Part shown: positions 25,785-33,777 of the stretch, piece after piece
Layout of the letters: every line of letters starts with the position of its first letter
Numbering within the stretch: position 1 is the first letter of the stretch
Origin: Serratia bockelmannii
Lineage (GTDB): Bacteria; Pseudomonadota; Gammaproteobacteria; Enterobacterales; Enterobacteriaceae
Direction: 5' to 3'
Assembly (NCBI RefSeq): GCF_008011855.1
Contig: NZ_VOUX01000002.1
Coordinates: 372,001 to 436,000 of the forward strand
Length of the DNA stretch: 64,000 nucleotides
Position numbers and translations under genes: made by a program
The notes under the pieces: generated by a model
What the model saw: the letters and a program-made list of their open reading frames with translations, nothing else
What the model was told of the DNA's origin: nothing
The model's database searches: none

Positions 25785-25868
25785 CTATTTGAATAAAAAT
25801 ACGCCAAACAGAGTCCTTACTGTGAATACGGCAAGAATCGTTGTAAGTATCCCGCTTAGACGCCCCAT
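25785..25868 (-). CDS. Possible 27-residue hydrophobic peptide
   Basis: The frame reads MGRLSGILTTILAVFTVRTL then FGVFLFK, a single potential membrane helix with basic ends. It ends 24 bases upstream of the 108-residue gene on the same strand. The ribosome site is poor (GAGG 14 bases upstream), so translation is uncertain. Confidence 0.3.
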   Translation of the reverse strand: MGRLSGILTTILAVFTVRTLFGVFLFK

Positions 25869-26033
25869 TCTCTTTTAGAAATCCTCTTGCATAGGGATTA
25901 TGTTACCTGAAAACGAACTTCCGTTCCTCGCTCAAAGCCGACCAACAGCGCCCCTAGACACTGTAAGTCCAGCTGTGAGCTAGCGCAGCTCAACACCCTC
26001 GTCGATAGCGCCCCCGGAGCTTCGCTTTGAATA
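25869..26033. other. Non-coding stretch at right edge of accessory segment
   Basis: No gene is visible. GC content rises again to the chromosomal level within this interval. A small palindrome GAGCTAGCGCAGCTC lies near 25976-25990. No direct repeat marking an attachment site was found by eye between this region and the left edge. Confidence 0.4.
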
Positions 26034-26065
26034 AAGCCATTCGTTTTCCTGCCTCCGAATGGCTT
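26034..26065 (-). terminator. Probable terminator downstream of yraQ
   Basis: Perfect 10-bp arms AAGCCATTCG and CGAATGGCTT with a 12-nt loop. On the minus strand the stem is followed by TATTC, a weak T tract. It lies 88 bases after the yraQ stop. Confidence 0.6.
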
Positions 26066-26153
26066 AGATAAATCGCTGTGCCGGTGCTTAAACGTTCAAA
26101 GGCGCCATCTCCTCCCTTGAGACAGCATCGAACCACTCATCAGCAACGGTAAG

Positions 26154-27209
26154 TTACACCAACCCCATCCCCACCACGCCGGTCAGTACGCCGCACAGCG
26201 CCACCAGCGCCGCCGTCAGGCACAGAGCCCGGGCGGAGAAGGCCTTGTTGAGCATCAACAGCGAAGGCAGGCTGACCGCCGGTAGGGTCATCAGCAGCGC
26301 CAGCGCCGGGCCTGCGCCCATGCCCGCCAGCATCATGGTCTGTACGATCGGGATTTCCGCCGCGGTGGGGATAACGAACAGGCAGCCGACGATCGCCAGG
26401 CCGATGATCCACAGCAGGCTATTGTCGACGGCGCCGTCGGCGTGCGGGAACAGCCAGACCCGCGCCGCGCCCAGCGCCAGCACCGCCAGCACGTAGATCG
26501 GGATGGTCGACCAAAACAGCGCCCACAGCGCTTTGCCCCAGCGGGCGAGGAACGGCTGTTCCTCGCTCTGCGCCGTCAGCACCAAAGGCTGCGGCGCGGC
26601 GGGCAGCGGATCGTTGGCGGTCATGCGCTGCACCAGCCAGGCGATGCCCAGCACCATCACCACGCCCGCCACCAGGCGGATGGCGGCGAACGGCCAACCG
26701 AGCACAAACCCCATGAACACCAGCGTCGCCGGGTTCAATACCGGGTTGGCGAGCCAAAAGGCCAGCGCGGCGCCGCTGGACACCGACTGGCGGCGCATGC
26801 CGGCGGCAACCGGCGCGGCGCAGCAGGTGCACATCATGCCCGGCAGCGCGATCAGCGCCCCCAGCACGGTGCCGGAAAAACGCCGGTGGCCGAGCGTGCG
26901 CGCCAGCCAGTCGCGCGGGATCAGCACCTGCACCAGCGAACCTAGCAGCACCCCGAGCAGCGCCGCCTTCCATACTGCGGTGAAGTAGACCAGCGCGTAC
27001 TGCCAGGCCGCCAGCCAGGGGCTCGCGGCGCCGTCGGCCAGGATCGACTTGCCGATCGAGTGGCTGTCCGCCGCCACGAACGCCTTGCCGTAGTAAGGCT
27101 GCCATTTGACGTAGTAGAGGCCGATGGCCACCACCAGCAGAAACAGGATCGGTTTCCACAGCGGCCAGGCGCGTGGGGCGGGTTCAGGGGCGTTCAGAGG
27201 TTGCGGCAT
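26154..27209 (-). CDS. yraQ: Permease YraQ (ArsP_1/DUF318 family)
   Basis: An inner-membrane protein of 351 residues with about eight to ten hydrophobic segments. The conserved MCTCCAAPVAAGMRR motif is near residue 125, followed by NPVLNPATL in the next segment, and a second-half repeat contains PTAAEIPIVQ. These are hallmarks of the ArsP_1 permease family, some of which export organoarsenicals; the substrate of YraQ is unknown. It matches E. coli YraQ throughout (YVKWxPYYGKAF, HSIGKSILA). In E. coli yraQ neighbours yraR; here the phn operon lies between them. Confidence 0.92.
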   Translation of the reverse strand: MPQPLNAPEPAPRAWPLWKPILFLLVVAIGLYYVKWQPYYGKAFVAADSHSIGKSILADGAASPWLAAWQYALVYFTAVWKAALLGVLLGSLVQVLIPRDWLARTLGHRRFSGTVLGALIALPGMMCTCCAAPVAAGMRRQSVSSGAALAFWLANPVLNPATLVFMGFVLGWPFAAIRLVAGVVMVLGIAWLVQRMTANDPLPAAPQPLVLTAQSEEQPFLARWGKALWALFWSTIPIYVLAVLALGAARVWLFPHADGAVDNSLLWIIGLAIVGCLFVIPTAAEIPIVQTMMLAGMGAGPALALLMTLPAVSLPSLLMLNKAFSARALCLTAALVALCGVLTGVVGMGLV

Positions 27210-27277
27210 GGTAGCGGCCAGAGTCAGTCAACAGAGGCGCCAGCATAGCGCGCCGTCGCCGCCCGTGCACGCCCGGG

Positions 27278-27295
27278 CTGTCCTAAATAGTTCAT
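27278..27295 (+). promoter_or_regulatory. Probable Pho box (PhoB site) of the phn operon
   Basis: CTGTCCTAAATAGTTCAT matches the Pho box consensus CTGTCAT-A(A/T)A(A/T)-CTGTCAY at 14 of 18 positions, with the 11-bp repeat spacing. It lies 159 bases before phnF. Phosphate-starvation control is expected for a C-P lyase operon. Confidence 0.7.
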
Positions 27296-27378
27296 CTGTT
27301 CGCCACCGACGCGTAACGCGATTGTCATCTGCGCCCGGCACCATGATGCCAACTTGAAAACCACAGGGTAGACGCACG

Positions 27379-27423
27379 ATGAAACGCACCGCTTCCGCCT
27401 TCATCGCACAGCCATCGGTATGA
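27379..27423 (+). CDS. Possible 14-residue leader peptide before phnF
   Basis: The short frame MKRTASAFIAQPSV ends with TGA 27421-27423, directly overlapping the region of the phnF ribosome site (GAGG at 27426-27429). This could couple its translation to phnF. AGGG lies about ten bases before the ATG. The evidence is only positional. Confidence 0.25.
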   Translation: MKRTASAFIAQPSV

Positions 27424-27436
27424 CGAGGTTTTTATT

Positions 27437-28165
27437 ATGATGGAGTTATCTAGACATCCGACCACTTACCCCACGCGCTATCAGCAGATCGCCGCACAGC
27501 TGGAACAGGAGCTGCGCACGCAATACCGCTGCGGCGACTACCTGCCTTCGGAACAGCAGCTGGCCGAGCGTTATCAGGTCAATCGCCACACCCTGCGCCG
27601 CGCGGTGGATCAGCTGGTGGAACGCGGCTGGCTGCAGCGTCGCCACGGCGTTGGCATTCTGGTGCTGATGCGGCCTTACGACTACCCGCTGCACGCCAAT
27701 ACCCGCTTCAGCCAGAACCTGTTCGAGCAGGGCAGCCATCCCACCAGTGAGCGCTTACTCGCTGTCTTGCGCCCGTGCAATGGGCATGTTGCCAGCGCAC
27801 TCTCGCGTGAAGAAGGCGAAATGGTGATCCATCTGCGCACCCTGCGCCGGGTCAACGGCGTGCCGATGAGCGTGATCGACCATTATCTGCCCGATCTGGA
27901 CTGGTGGCCGGCGCTGCAGCAGTTCCACAGCGGTTCGCTGCACCAGTTTATCGAACAGCACCTCCAGCAGCCGCTGACCCGCCGCCAGACGCGCATCAGC
28001 GCGCGCCGCGCGCAGGCCAAAGAGAGCCGGCTGCTGGAGATCGCCACCCACGCGCCGCTGCTGTGCGTGCGCACCCTTAACGTCCGCAGCGGCGGCGAAG
28101 ACGTGGCGGAATACTCCGTCAGCCTGGCCCGTGCCGACATGATTGAACTGACGATGGAGCACTGA
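27437..28165 (+). CDS. phnF: Phosphonate metabolism transcriptional regulator PhnF
   Basis: A GntR/HutC-family regulator. The 242-residue protein has an N-terminal winged helix (about 10-75, with YRCGDYLPSEQQLAERYQVNRHTLRRAVDQL) and a UTRA effector domain (about 95-235, ending EYSVSLARADMIEL). It is the first gene of the operon and its stop abuts the phnG start. In E. coli phnF is preceded by phnCDE; none is present here, so phnF is promoter-proximal. Confidence 0.95.
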   Translation: MMELSRHPTTYPTRYQQIAAQLEQELRTQYRCGDYLPSEQQLAERYQVNRHTLRRAVDQLVERGWLQRRHGVGILVLMRPYDYPLHANTRFSQNLFEQGSHPTSERLLAVLRPCNGHVASALSREEGEMVIHLRTLRRVNGVPMSVIDHYLPDLDWWPALQQFHSGSLHQFIEQHLQQPLTRRQTRISARRAQAKESRLLEIATHAPLLCVRTLNVRSGGEDVAEYSVSLARADMIELTMEH

Positions 28166-28609
28166 ATGCAAGCCTTAGAGTCGAGACAACGCTGGATGTC
28201 GGTGCTGGCGCACAGCCGGCCCGAGCAGCTGCGCAGCCACTGGCAGGCGCTGAACCTCAGCCCGGGTTACCGCAGCATCCGCGCGCCGGAGATCGGCCTG
28301 GCCCAGCTGCAGGGGCGCATGGGCGCCACCGGCCGCCGCTTCGTGCTGGGGGACATGACGGTCACCCGCGCGGTGGTGCAGCTGGACAACGGCGGCTATG
28401 GCTACAGCTATATCGCCGGACGCGACAAGGCGCACGCCGAGCTGTGCGCGCTGGCCGATGCGCTGCTGCAACAGCCGGAACACGGCGAACGCCTGCAACA
28501 ACAGCTGATCGCACCGCTGGCCGCGCTGCAGCACGAGCAGCGCCAGCTGCGCGCCCGGGCGATCGCCGCCAGCCGGGTGGACTTCTTTACGCTGGTGCGA
28601 GGGGATTAA
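28166..28609 (+). CDS. phnG: C-P lyase core subunit PhnG
   Basis: A subunit of the PhnGHIJ core complex; with PhnI it supports attachment of phosphonate to the ribose of ATP, displacing adenine. At 147 residues it has the RWMSVLAHS start and RVDFFTLVRGD end of the family. ATG directly follows the phnF stop. Confidence 0.95.
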   Translation: MQALESRQRWMSVLAHSRPEQLRSHWQALNLSPGYRSIRAPEIGLAQLQGRMGATGRRFVLGDMTVTRAVVQLDNGGYGYSYIAGRDKAHAELCALADALLQQPEHGERLQQQLIAPLAALQHEQRQLRARAIAASRVDFFTLVRGD

Positions 28610-28612
28610 GCC

Positions 28613-29194
28613 ATGAGTTTATTGACCGGTTTTGAACAACCGATAGACCAATCGCAGCACGCTTTCCGTTTGATTCTTAAAGCCTTGAGTGAACCGGGCC
28701 ACCGGGTGACGCTGCCGGCCAGCCCGGCCTGGGCGCCGCTGAACGCCGCCAGCACCGCCGCGCTGCTGACGTTGGCCGATCAGGAAACGCCTCTGCAGCT
28801 GTGCGCTGCGCTCAAAAGTGAGCAAGTGCTAACAAACATTCGTTTTCACAGCGGTGCGCCGCTGGCCGCCACGGCGCAGGAGGTCTGTTTTGCCCTGTTC
28901 GATGAGCAGCTGCAGGCCGCCGATCTGCAGGCGTTGCCGCACGGCACGGAAATCTCGCCGGAATGCGGCGCCACGGTGGTGGTGCAGCTTGCTGAGCTGG
29001 AGAACGGCGCCGCGCTGCGCCTGACCGGCCCAGGCATCGAGAGCCAACGCCTGATTGCGCCGCGTCTGCCGCCGGCGCTGTTGGATTATCTGGTCAACCG
29101 CCCGCAGCGCTTCCCGCTGGGGCTGGATATTTTGCTGACCTGCGGCGATCGCCTGCTGGCGATCCCGCGGACCACCCGCGTGGAGGTGTGCTGA
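28613..29194 (+). CDS. phnH: C-P lyase core subunit PhnH
   Basis: A subunit of the PhnGHIJ complex, with a PLP-transferase-like fold that lacks PLP catalysis. It has 193 residues and the opening GFEQPIDQSQHAFRLILKALSEPG is characteristic. The stop TGA overlaps the phnI ATG by one base (TGATG), indicating coupled translation. Confidence 0.95.
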   Translation: MSLLTGFEQPIDQSQHAFRLILKALSEPGHRVTLPASPAWAPLNAASTAALLTLADQETPLQLCAALKSEQVLTNIRFHSGAPLAATAQEVCFALFDEQLQAADLQALPHGTEISPECGATVVVQLAELENGAALRLTGPGIESQRLIAPRLPPALLDYLVNRPQRFPLGLDILLTCGDRLLAIPRTTRVEVC

Positions 29195-30279
29195 TGTACG
29201 TAGCGGTAAAAGGGGGCGAAAAAGCCATTGAGGCCGCCCATCAGCTGCAGGAACAGCTGCGGCGCGGCGACGACGCGCTGCCGGCGATCGGCGCGGAACA
29301 CATCGAACAGCAGCTGGGGCTGGCGGTGGATCGGGTGATGACCGAAGGCGGCATCTACGATCGCGAGCTGGCGGCGCTGGCCATCAAACAGGCCAGCGGC
29401 GATTTGGTGGAGGCGATCTTCCTGCTGCGCGCCTACCGCACCACCCTGCCGCGCCTGGCGGTCAGCGAGCCGCTGGCCAGCGAAAACATGCGGCTGGAGC
29501 GGCGCATCTCGGCGGTTTACAAGGACTTGCCCGGCGGGCAGGTGCTGGGGCCGACCTACGACTACACCCACCGGCTGCTGGACTTCGCGCTGCTGGCGGA
29601 AAGCGAGGCGCCGCGCGCGCCGCAGGCCGACGAACCGCTGCCGGACAACTGCAGCCACGTGTTCGATCTATTGTGTCGCCAGCAGCTGGCGCGGGAGGAA
29701 CAGGACGACGGCAGCGCGCCGGACGACATCACCCGCAACCCGCCGGTCTACCCATGCTCGCGCTCGGCGCGCCTGCAGCAGCTGGTGCGCGGCGACGAAG
29801 GTTTTCTGCTGGCGCTCGGCTACGCCACCCAGCGCGGCTACGGCCGCAACCACCCGTTCGCCGGCGAGATCCGCACCGGCCACGTTTCGGTGGAGATCGT
29901 GCCTGAAGAGCTCGGTTTCGCCATCGATATCGGCGAAATCCTGCTGACCGAGTGCGAAATGGTCAACGGCTTCGTCGATCCAAAGGACCATCCGCCGCAC
30001 TTCACCCGCGGCTACGGGCTGGTGTTCGGCCGCGCCGAACGCAAGGCGATGGCAATGGCGTTGGTGGATCGCGCATTGCAAAGCCCCGACTACGGCGAAG
30101 GCGTCGCCGGCCCGGCGCAGGACGAAGAGTTCGTGCTGGCCCACGCCGACAACGTCGAGGCCGCCGGCTTCGTCTCCCATCTCAAGCTGCCGCACTACGT
30201 CGACTTCCAGGCCGAATTGGAACTGCTCAAGCGGCTGCGGCAGGAATACAGCGAGCGTCAGGAGGCCCGCGATGAGTGA
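29194..30279 (+). CDS. phnI: C-P lyase core subunit PhnI (nucleosidase)
   Basis: PhnI has purine nucleosidase activity and with PhnG/H/L transfers phosphonate to ribose C1 of ATP. The start at 29194 gives MYVAVKGGEKAIEAAH, as in E. coli, and 361 residues; an upstream in-frame GTG is not used. Conserved segments are RVMTEGGIYDRELAAL and HPPHFTRGYGLVFGRAERKA (with Pro spacing). It overlaps phnJ by 8 bases. Confidence 0.96.
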   Translation: MYVAVKGGEKAIEAAHQLQEQLRRGDDALPAIGAEHIEQQLGLAVDRVMTEGGIYDRELAALAIKQASGDLVEAIFLLRAYRTTLPRLAVSEPLASENMRLERRISAVYKDLPGGQVLGPTYDYTHRLLDFALLAESEAPRAPQADEPLPDNCSHVFDLLCRQQLAREEQDDGSAPDDITRNPPVYPCSRSARLQQLVRGDEGFLLALGYATQRGYGRNHPFAGEIRTGHVSVEIVPEELGFAIDIGEILLTECEMVNGFVDPKDHPPHFTRGYGLVFGRAERKAMAMALVDRALQSPDYGEGVAGPAQDEEFVLAHADNVEAAGFVSHLKLPHYVDFQAELELLKRLRQEYSERQEARDE

Positions 30280-31132
30280 AGTATTGACCGGCTATAACCT
30301 CGGTTATCTGGACGAACAGACCAAGCGCATGATCCGCCGCGCCATCCTCAAAGCGGTGGCGATCCCCGGCTATCAGGTGCCGTTCGGCGGCCGCGAGATG
30401 CCGATGCCCTACGGCTGGGGCACCGGCGGCATCCAGCTCACCGCCAGCGTTATCGGCCGCGCCGACGTGCTGAAGGTGATCGACCAGGGCGCCGACGACA
30501 CCACCAACGCGGTGTCGATCCGCCGCTTCTTCCAGCGCGTCGCCGGGGTGGAAACCACCGAACGCACGCCGGAGGCCACGCTGATCCAAACCCGTCACCG
30601 CATTCCGGAAACCGCGCTGCGCGAAGACCAGATCCTGATCTATCAGGTGCCGATCCCGGAGCCGCTGCGCTTTATCGAACCGCGCGAAACCGAGACCCGC
30701 AAGATGCACGCGCTGGAGGAGTACGGCGTGATGCAGGTGAAGCTGTATGAAGACATCGCGCGCTACGGCCATATCGCCACCACCTACGCCTACCCGGTGA
30801 AGGTCAACGATCGCTACGTGATGGATCCGTCGCCGATCCCGAAATTCGACAACCCGAAAATGCACATGATGCCGGCGCTGCAGCTGTTCGGCGCCGGGCG
30901 CGAGAAACGCATCTACGCCCTGCCGCCGTTCACCAAGGTGGAAAGCCTGGACTTCGACGACCATCCGTTCAGCGTGCAGCAGTGGGACGAACCCTGCGCG
31001 CTGTGCGGCTCGCGCCACAGCTACCTGGACGAGGTGGTGCTCGACGATCAAGGCAACCGCATGTTCGTCTGTTCGGACACCGACTACTGCCGGCAGCAGC
31101 TGGCGCAATCTTCGCAAGAGGCGCAGCACTGA
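30272..31132 (+). CDS. phnJ: Carbon-phosphorus lyase PhnJ (radical SAM)
   Basis: Catalyses cleavage of the C-P bond of ribose-1-phosphonate-5-phosphate to the hydrocarbon and the cyclic 1,2-phosphate. It has 286 residues. The unusual radical-SAM cysteines are at 242, 245, 267 and 273 (CALC ... VCSDTDYC), one residue shifted from E. coli 241/244/266/272. The fourth supplies the thiyl radical. The stop overlaps the next gene (TGATG). Confidence 0.97.
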   Translation: MSEVLTGYNLGYLDEQTKRMIRRAILKAVAIPGYQVPFGGREMPMPYGWGTGGIQLTASVIGRADVLKVIDQGADDTTNAVSIRRFFQRVAGVETTERTPEATLIQTRHRIPETALREDQILIYQVPIPEPLRFIEPRETETRKMHALEEYGVMQVKLYEDIARYGHIATTYAYPVKVNDRYVMDPSPIPKFDNPKMHMMPALQLFGAGREKRIYALPPFTKVESLDFDDHPFSVQQWDEPCALCGSRHSYLDEVVLDDQGNRMFVCSDTDYCRQQLAQSSQEAQH

Positions 31133-31920
31133 TGACTTCCACCCCTTTGAGCACCACCCCGCTGCTGTCGGTGAACCGGCTCACCCACCTGTACGCCCCC
31201 GGCAAGGGCTTCAGCGACGTGTCGTTCGACATCTACCCCGGTGAAGTGCTGGGCATCGTCGGCGAATCCGGCTCCGGCAAAACCACGCTGCTGAAGTCGA
31301 TCTCCGCGCGGCTGGCGCCGCAGCGCGGGCAGATCCTTTACCGCCCGCAGGCGGACCGGGAACAGGATCTGTACGCCATGGCGGAGAGCGATCGCCGCCG
31401 CCTGCTGCGCACCGACTGGGGCGTGGTGCACCAGCACCCGCTCGACGGGCTGCGGCCGCAGGTCTCCGCCGGCGGCAACATCGGCGAGCGGCTGATGGCC
31501 ATCGGCCAGCGCCACTATGGCGACATTCGCCGCCAGGCTGGCCAATGGCTGGAAGACGTCGAAATCCCGCTGTCGCGCCTCGACGATCTGCCGACCACCT
31601 TCTCCGGCGGCATGCAGCAGCGGCTGCAGATCGCCCGCAATCTGGTCACCCACCCCAAGCTGGTGTTTATGGACGAGCCGACCGGCGGGCTGGACGTATC
31701 GGTGCAGGCGCGCCTGCTCGATCTGCTGCGCAATCTGGTGGTGGAAATGCAGCTGGCGGCGGTGATCGTCACCCACGATCTCGGCGTGGCGCGGCTGCTG
31801 GCCCACCGCCTGCTGGTGATGAAACAGGGCGAAGTGGTGGAGAGCGGCCTGACCGATCGGGTGCTCGACGATCCGCACCATCCTTACACCCAGCTGCTGG
31901 TTTCTTCGGTGCTGTCGTAA
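31132..31920 (+). CDS. phnK: Phosphonate C-P lyase ATP-binding subunit PhnK
   Basis: An ABC-type ATPase that docks on the PhnGHIJ core rather than a membrane permease. Taking ATG 31132 it has 262 residues with Walker A GESGSGKTT (about 42-50), the signature FSGGMQQRLQIARN (about 158-171) and Walker B LVFMDEP. The frame is open further upstream inside phnJ, but the TGATG overlap and homology fix the start. Confidence 0.95.
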   Translation: MTSTPLSTTPLLSVNRLTHLYAPGKGFSDVSFDIYPGEVLGIVGESGSGKTTLLKSISARLAPQRGQILYRPQADREQDLYAMAESDRRRLLRTDWGVVHQHPLDGLRPQVSAGGNIGERLMAIGQRHYGDIRRQAGQWLEDVEIPLSRLDDLPTTFSGGMQQRLQIARNLVTHPKLVFMDEPTGGLDVSVQARLLDLLRNLVVEMQLAAVIVTHDLGVARLLAHRLLVMKQGEVVESGLTDRVLDDPHHPYTQLLVSSVLS

Positions 31921-31936
31921 CCCAAGGCGATAACAG

Positions 31937-32641
31937 ATGACTATGCAAATCCGAGTTGAACATCTCAGTAAAACCTTTGTGCTGCATCAGCAGTACGGCA
32001 CCCGCCTACCGGTGCTGCACGACGCCAACCTGACGGTCCACGGCGGCGAATGCGTGGTGCTGCATGGCCACTCCGGCAGCGGCAAATCCACCCTGCTGCG
32101 CTCGCTGTACGCCAACTACCTGCCGGACAGCGGCCATATCTGGATCCACCACCAGGGCGACTGGCTGGACATGGTCAGCGCCGATGCGCGCCAGATTCTG
32201 GCGGTGCGCCGCCATACGCTGGGCTGGGTCAGCCAGTTCCTGCGGGTGATCCCACGCATCAGCGCGCTGGAGGTGGTGATGCAGCCGCTGCTGGAACAGG
32301 GCGTCGAGCGCGCCGAGTGCCGCGACCGCGCCGAAGCGCTGCTCGCAACGCTCAACGTGCCGCAGCGCCTGTGGCCGCTGGCGCCGTCCACCTTCTCCGG
32401 CGGCGAGCAGCAGCGGGTGAACATCGCGCGCGGCTTTATCGTCGATTACCCCATTCTGTTGCTGGACGAACCGACCGCCTCGCTCGACAGCCGCAACAGC
32501 GCGGCGGTGGTGCAGCTTATCGAACGCGCCAAGGCGCGCGGCGCGGCGATCGTCGGCATTTTCCACGATGAAGGCGTTCGCCAACAGGTCGCCGACCGGC
32601 TTTATGACATGCAGGCGCCGCAGGCGCTGGAGGCCCTCTGA
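31937..32641 (+). CDS. phnL: Phosphonate C-P lyase ATP-binding subunit PhnL
   Basis: The second ABC-type ATPase of the pathway, needed for forming alpha-D-ribose-1-methylphosphonate-5-triphosphate. The 234-residue protein has Walker [10 protein letters not shown] near 40-48, signature [15 protein letters not shown] and Walker [11 protein letters not shown]. The stop overlaps phnM (TGATG). AAGGCGA precedes the start; an ATG two codons later is an alternative. Confidence 0.95.
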   Translation: MTMQIRVEHLSKTFVLHQQYGTRLPVLHDANLTVHGGECVVLHGHSGSGKSTLLRSLYANYLPDSGHIWIHHQGDWLDMVSADARQILAVRRHTLGWVSQFLRVIPRISALEVVMQPLLEQGVERAECRDRAEALLATLNVPQRLWPLAPSTFSGGEQQRVNIARGFIVDYPILLLDEPTASLDSRNSAAVVQLIERAKARGAAIVGIFHDEGVRQQVADRLYDMQAPQALEAL

Positions 32642-33777
32642 TGATCGTCAATAACGTTAAGCTGGTGCTGGATGACCAGGTGGTGCAAGGCTCGCTGGAG
32701 ATGCAGGACGGCGTGATCCGCAGCTTCGCCGACGGCCCGAGCCGGCTGCCGCAGGCGCTGGACGGCGACGGCGGCTGGCTGCTGCCGGGGCTGATCGAGC
32801 TGCATACCGACAACCTGGACAAGTTCTTCACCCCGCGCCCGAACGTCGACTGGCCGGCCCATTCGGCGATGAGCAGCCACGATGCGCTGATGGTGGCCAA
32901 CGGCATCACCACGGTGCTGGACGCGGTGGCGATCGGCGACGTGCGCGACGGCGGCCACCGGCTGGAAAACCTGCAGAAGATGATCGACGCGGTGATCCAC
33001 AGCCAGCGCGCCGGGGTGAACCGCGCCGAGCACCGGCTGCATCTGCGCTGCGAGCTGCCGCACGAGAGCACCCTGCCGCTGTTCGAACAGCTGATGGACA
33101 AGCCGGGCGTGTCGCTGGTGTCGCTGATGGACCATTCGCCGGGCCAGCGCCAGTTCGCCTCGCGCGAAAAATACCGCGAATATTATCAGGGCAAATACCA
33201 CCTCAACGACCAGCAGATGAGCGAGTACGAGGAGCAGCAGGTCGCCCTGTCCGCCCGCTGGGCCGCGCCGAACCGCGAGGCGATCGCCGCCCACTGTCGC
33301 GCGCGCCGCATCTCGCTGGCCAGCCATGACGACGCCACCGCCGCGCACGTGGCCGAATCCTGCGCGCTGGGCAGCGCCATTGCCGAGTTCCCCACCACCG
33401 AGGCGGCCGCCCGCGCCTCGCACCAGCAGGGCCTGCAGGTGCTGATGGGCGCGCCGAACATCGTGCGCGGCGGTTCCCACTCCGGCAACGTGGCGGCGCA
33501 CCACCTGGCGGCGCTGGGGGTGTTGGACATTCTCTCTTCCGATTATTACCCGGCCAGCCTGCTGGATGCGGCGTTTCGCCTCGCGGCGGACGAACGCAAC
33601 GCCTACGATCTGCCCCAGGCGGTGCGCATGATCACCCGCAACCCGGCGCGGGCGCTGGATCTGCAGGATCGCGGCACCCTCGCCGAAGGATTGCGGGCGG
33701 ATCTGGTGCTGGCGCGGCCGCACGGCGAGCACGTTTACGTGCAGAACGTGTGGCGCCAGGGCAGGCAGGTGTTCTGA
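32641..33777 (+). CDS. phnM: RPnTP hydrolase PhnM
   Basis: An amidohydrolase-fold diphosphatase that removes pyrophosphate from ribose-phosphonate triphosphate. The 378-residue protein has metal ligands in ELHTDNLDKF (about 55-64), the segment VSLMDHSPGQRQF, LASHDDATAAH and the late Asp in ILSSDYYPASL. The stop overlaps phnN. Confidence 0.96.
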   Translation: MIVNNVKLVLDDQVVQGSLEMQDGVIRSFADGPSRLPQALDGDGGWLLPGLIELHTDNLDKFFTPRPNVDWPAHSAMSSHDALMVANGITTVLDAVAIGDVRDGGHRLENLQKMIDAVIHSQRAGVNRAEHRLHLRCELPHESTLPLFEQLMDKPGVSLVSLMDHSPGQRQFASREKYREYYQGKYHLNDQQMSEYEEQQVALSARWAAPNREAIAAHCRARRISLASHDDATAAHVAESCALGSAIAEFPTTEAAARASHQQGLQVLMGAPNIVRGGSHSGNVAAHHLAALGVLDILSSDYYPASLLDAAFRLAADERNAYDLPQAVRMITRNPARALDLQDRGTLAEGLRADLVLARPHGEHVYVQNVWRQGRQVF

